Origin: Deinococcus cellulosilyticus NBRC 106333 = KACC 11606
GTDB lineage: Bacteria; Deinococcota; Deinococci; Deinococcales; Deinococcaceae
Length of the DNA stretch: 22,500 nucleotides
Assembly (NCBI RefSeq): GCF_007990775.1
Contig: NZ_BJXB01000049.1
Span: 1-22,500, forward strand
Direction of reading: 5' to 3'
Under the pieces are notes generated by a model that was not told the DNA's origin, did no database searches, and was given only the letters and a program-made list of their open reading frames with translations. Below, piece after piece: positions 20,569 through 22,500 of the stretch (position 1 is the first letter of the stretch; every line of letters starts with the position of its first letter). The position numbers and the translations under genes were made by a program.

Positions 20569-22500
20569 ATGAAAATTCCTTACAGCTGGCTGAAAGAACT
20601 GCTTCCTGCCGTTCCGACTGCCCATGAACTTGAACCCCTGCTGGCCCAGCTTGGCCTGCCTGTCGAAGAAATCGTGGATGTTCCTGCCCCTCCTGCCGGA
20701 GTGCTTTACGGCGAGGTCCTCACCTGTGAGCCCATGGAAGGCACCCAGCTTCACAAACTGACCGTGAATGTGGGCGAGGAGCAGACCATCGTGACCGGAG
20801 CTCCCAACGCCCGTGCAGGGGTGGGTGTGGCTGTGGTTGCCCCTGGGGTCACCCTTGGAGAGGTCACTTACGGCATTCGCAAGATGCAAGGGATTGACTC
20901 CTGGGGCATGTGTGCGAGTGCCAGAGAACTCGGGATCGGTGAAGGGGCCAGTGGCCTGCTGCTGCTCCCTCTGGGCACGGCCCGTCCCGGTGTGGAACTG
21001 AAGGACCTCTGGGCTGCAGATGAAGTGCTGGATGTGGAGGTCACCCCCAACCGCGCCGATGCCCTGAGCGTGCTCGGGGTGGCCCGTGACCTCGCCGCCT
21101 ATCTGAACCTGGAACTGGTGCTGCCCAGCAAGGGTCTGGAGCCCCAGGGGGCAGGCGAAGTCAAACTGACCGTCACCCAGGAGAAAACCATCCTGCACAA
21201 AGATCCCGAGAACAAACCCCGTCTGGGCTGTGACCACTTCGTGGCCCGAACGGTCAGCGGTGCCCAGAACGGTCCCAGCCCTCTGTGGCTGCAGCGTCGC
21301 CTGATGCTCTCTGGCATGCGTCCCATCAATGCCATTGTGGACATCAGCAATTACGTGATGCTGGAACTGGGACAGCCCACTGCTTTCTATGATGCCCGTG
21401 ACCTGCCTGGCAAAGAGATCATGGTGAATTACTCTGGCAACGAGACTGCAAAAGCCCTCGATGGAGCAGACCATGAGCTGGTCGAAGGCCAGGATGCTGT
21501 CATTCGCAACGGCGAAGGGCAGGTCATTGGAATTGCAGGAATCATGGGGGGGCACCTGGGCCGCGTGGTGGATGACACCAGCGATGTGGTCATTGAGGCA
21601 GCGCACTTCGACCCCGTGCGTTTGCGCCGCACCTCCACCCGTCTGGGCCTGAAGACCGACGCTGTGTACCGTTATGAGCGTGGTGTGGACCCCAGCCTTC
21701 CCCTGTGGGCCGCAAACCGCATTGCAGAACTGCTCAGGGACGTGACCGGAGCCACCGTGCATGATGGGGCCACCATCGTGGACCACCGTGAACCCATTCA
21801 GGACATCCTGCTGGATGCTGATTACGCCCGCAGACTGCTGGGCCTGGACATCGACAACGAGACCATGGGTCAGGCAATGGAAAAACTCGGGGCAAAAGTG
21901 ACCCTGGATGGGAACACCCTGCGGATCACCCCACCATCGTGGCGCATCGACATGCTGATCCCAGAAGATGCCATCGAGGAAATTGCCCGCATCTACGGCT
22001 ACGACAAGCTGAACGAAACCCTCCCCACCCTCCAGGTGAACGAGGACAACATCGGGGCAGACCGGGAAAGCCGCCTGCGCCGCGAAGTGAAGCAGGTCTT
22101 CTCTGGCCTGGGCTTCCAGGAGGTGGTGACCTACACCTTCACCAACCTGGAAGAGGCAAAAGCGGCCCGCGCTCCCGAGCCTGTGGTGGAACTGCGAAAC
22201 CCCCTCACCTCTGACCGCACCCACATGCGCACGGCCCTGTACCCCAGCCTCTTGAAAGTCGCCCAGACCAACAAGGACGAGGCCCGACTCCTGATCTTCG
22301 AAGTGGGACACATCTTCCCGAAAGAGGGTGAGACCGAGCGCCTTGGTGCCCTGATGCGTGGACCGCTGGCCACAGGCAACTGGCAGAAAGGCATTGCAAG
22401 CGACTTCTACACCTTCAAGGCCCTGCTGGAGGGTGTTGCTGCCACCCTCGGAGCAGACTTCCAGCTGAAAGCCGTCAAAGAGAATGCCCCCGAATACCTG
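20569..22500 (+). CDS. pheT: Phenylalanine-tRNA ligase beta subunit (3' end beyond window)
   Basis: The non-catalytic but essential partner of PheS, responsible for tRNA binding and editing. It is open from ATG 20569 to the window edge, 644 codons without a stop; the family is usually around 800 residues. The start MKIPYSWLKELLP is typical. Residues about 40-150 are the EMAP/OB-like tRNA-binding domain (VTGAPNARAGVGVAVVAPG, CASARELGIGEGASGLLLLP). The B3/B4 editing region follows (RPINAIVDISNYVMLELGQPTAFYDA), then the B5 domain (around PSWRIDMLIPEDAIEEIARIYGYD), then the synthetase-like fold (VTYTFTN, NPLTSDRTHMRTALYPSLLKV). The ribosome site is AAGGTGAGCCC. It starts 24 bases after the deacetylase stop, with no terminator between. 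Confidence 0.97.
   Translation, partial: MKIPYSWLKELLPAVPTAHELEPLLAQLGLPVEEIVDVPAPPAGVLYGEVLTCEPMEGTQLHKLTVNVGEEQTIVTGAPNARAGVGVAVVAPGVTLGEVTYGIRKMQGIDSWGMCASARELGIGEGASGLLLLPLGTARPGVELKDLWAADEVLDVEVTPNRADALSVLGVARDLAAYLNLELVLPSKGLEPQGAGEVKLTVTQEKTILHKDPENKPRLGCDHFVARTVSGAQNGPSPLWLQRRLMLSGMRPINAIVDISNYVMLELGQPTAFYDARDLPGKEIMVNYSGNETAKALDGADHELVEGQDAVIRNGEGQVIGIAGIMGGHLGRVVDDTSDVVIEAAHFDPVRLRRTSTRLGLKTDAVYRYERGVDPSLPLWAANRIAELLRDVTGATVHDGATIVDHREPIQDILLDADYARRLLGLDIDNETMGQAMEKLGAKVTLDGNTLRITPPSWRIDMLIPEDAIEEIARIYGYDKLNETLPTLQVNEDNIGADRESRLRREVKQVFSGLGFQEVVTYTFTNLEEAKAARAPEPVVELRNPLTSDRTHMRTALYPSLLKVAQTNKDEARLLIFEVGHIFPKEGETERLGALMRGPLATGNWQKGIASDFYTFKALLEGVAATLGADFQLKAVKENAPEYL

Noticed and set aside
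20524..22311. 595-codon open frame on the minus strand opposite pheT
   Set aside because: It lies antisense to a clearly recognisable pheT, its translation is rich in His, Gly and Gln without any domain, and long antisense frames are expected from GC-biased third positions.
1..22500. Radiation/desiccation response motif of Deinococcus, IS elements, CRISPR arrays
   Set aside because: No RDRM-like 17-bp palindrome, transposase gene, terminal repeats or regularly spaced repeats were seen on reading the window.

Overview
The window looks like a chromosome segment from a moderately GC-rich bacterium of the Deinococcus group. Three things point there: a stand-alone nitric oxide synthase oxygenase whose C-terminal CPFH motif resembles, as I recall it, that of deiNOS; a BTAD/TPR regulator of the type common in deinococci; and several genes whose ATG sits 5-7 bases after a TANNNT -10 box (leaderless architecture). 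The assignment is an inference from gene content, not a database match. There are no mobile elements, CRISPR arrays, rRNA genes or tRNA genes.

Layout. 176-859 (+): a MoaD-MoaE fusion for molybdenum cofactor. 856-5577 (-): a peptide ABC transporter operon (binding protein, two permeases, no ATPase in view), followed after a terminator by a PrsW-family membrane protein. 5989-6372 (-): an A-type Fe-S carrier. 6541-7707 (+): an M24 aminopeptidase. 7715-8098 (-): a small secreted proline-rich protein. 8328-9206 (+): a hexapeptide-repeat acyltransferase. 9248-11887 (-): pyruvate phosphate dikinase with a long, motif-rich upstream region. 12226-13320 (-): nitric oxide synthase. 13462-14340 (-): an astacin-type lipoprotein metalloprotease. 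14624-17680 (+): a SARP-like BTAD/TPR regulator followed by a subtilisin-type lipoprotein. 17745-17894 (-): a 49-residue secreted peptide. 18032 to the end (+): a phenylalanyl-tRNA synthetase operon, pheS - polysaccharide deacetylase - pheT, with pheT cut by the window edge. pheT is the last long reading frame; it runs from 20569 to base 22500 without a stop.

Most interesting observations. (1) The pheST operon begins with what reads as a complete amino-acid attenuator: promoter, a 24-codon leader peptide whose ATG lies at the predicted transcript 5' end, tandem Phe codons, a stop codon inside an antiterminator arm, and a strong terminator that excludes the antiterminator. (2) The divergent region between the astacin gene and the BTAD regulator carries GTTCA half-sites at 11-base spacing in both orientations, which is the geometry of SARP/OmpR-type activator sites. 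This suggests one regulator controls two surface proteases. (3) A deacetylase fused to a beta-strand-rich C-terminal region is translationally coupled between pheS and pheT. (4) The ppdK upstream region has a GGTTTACC-type repeat array, a 14-bp palindrome and a good promoter. (5) The nos gene starts 27 bases after a GC-rich terminator-like hairpin.
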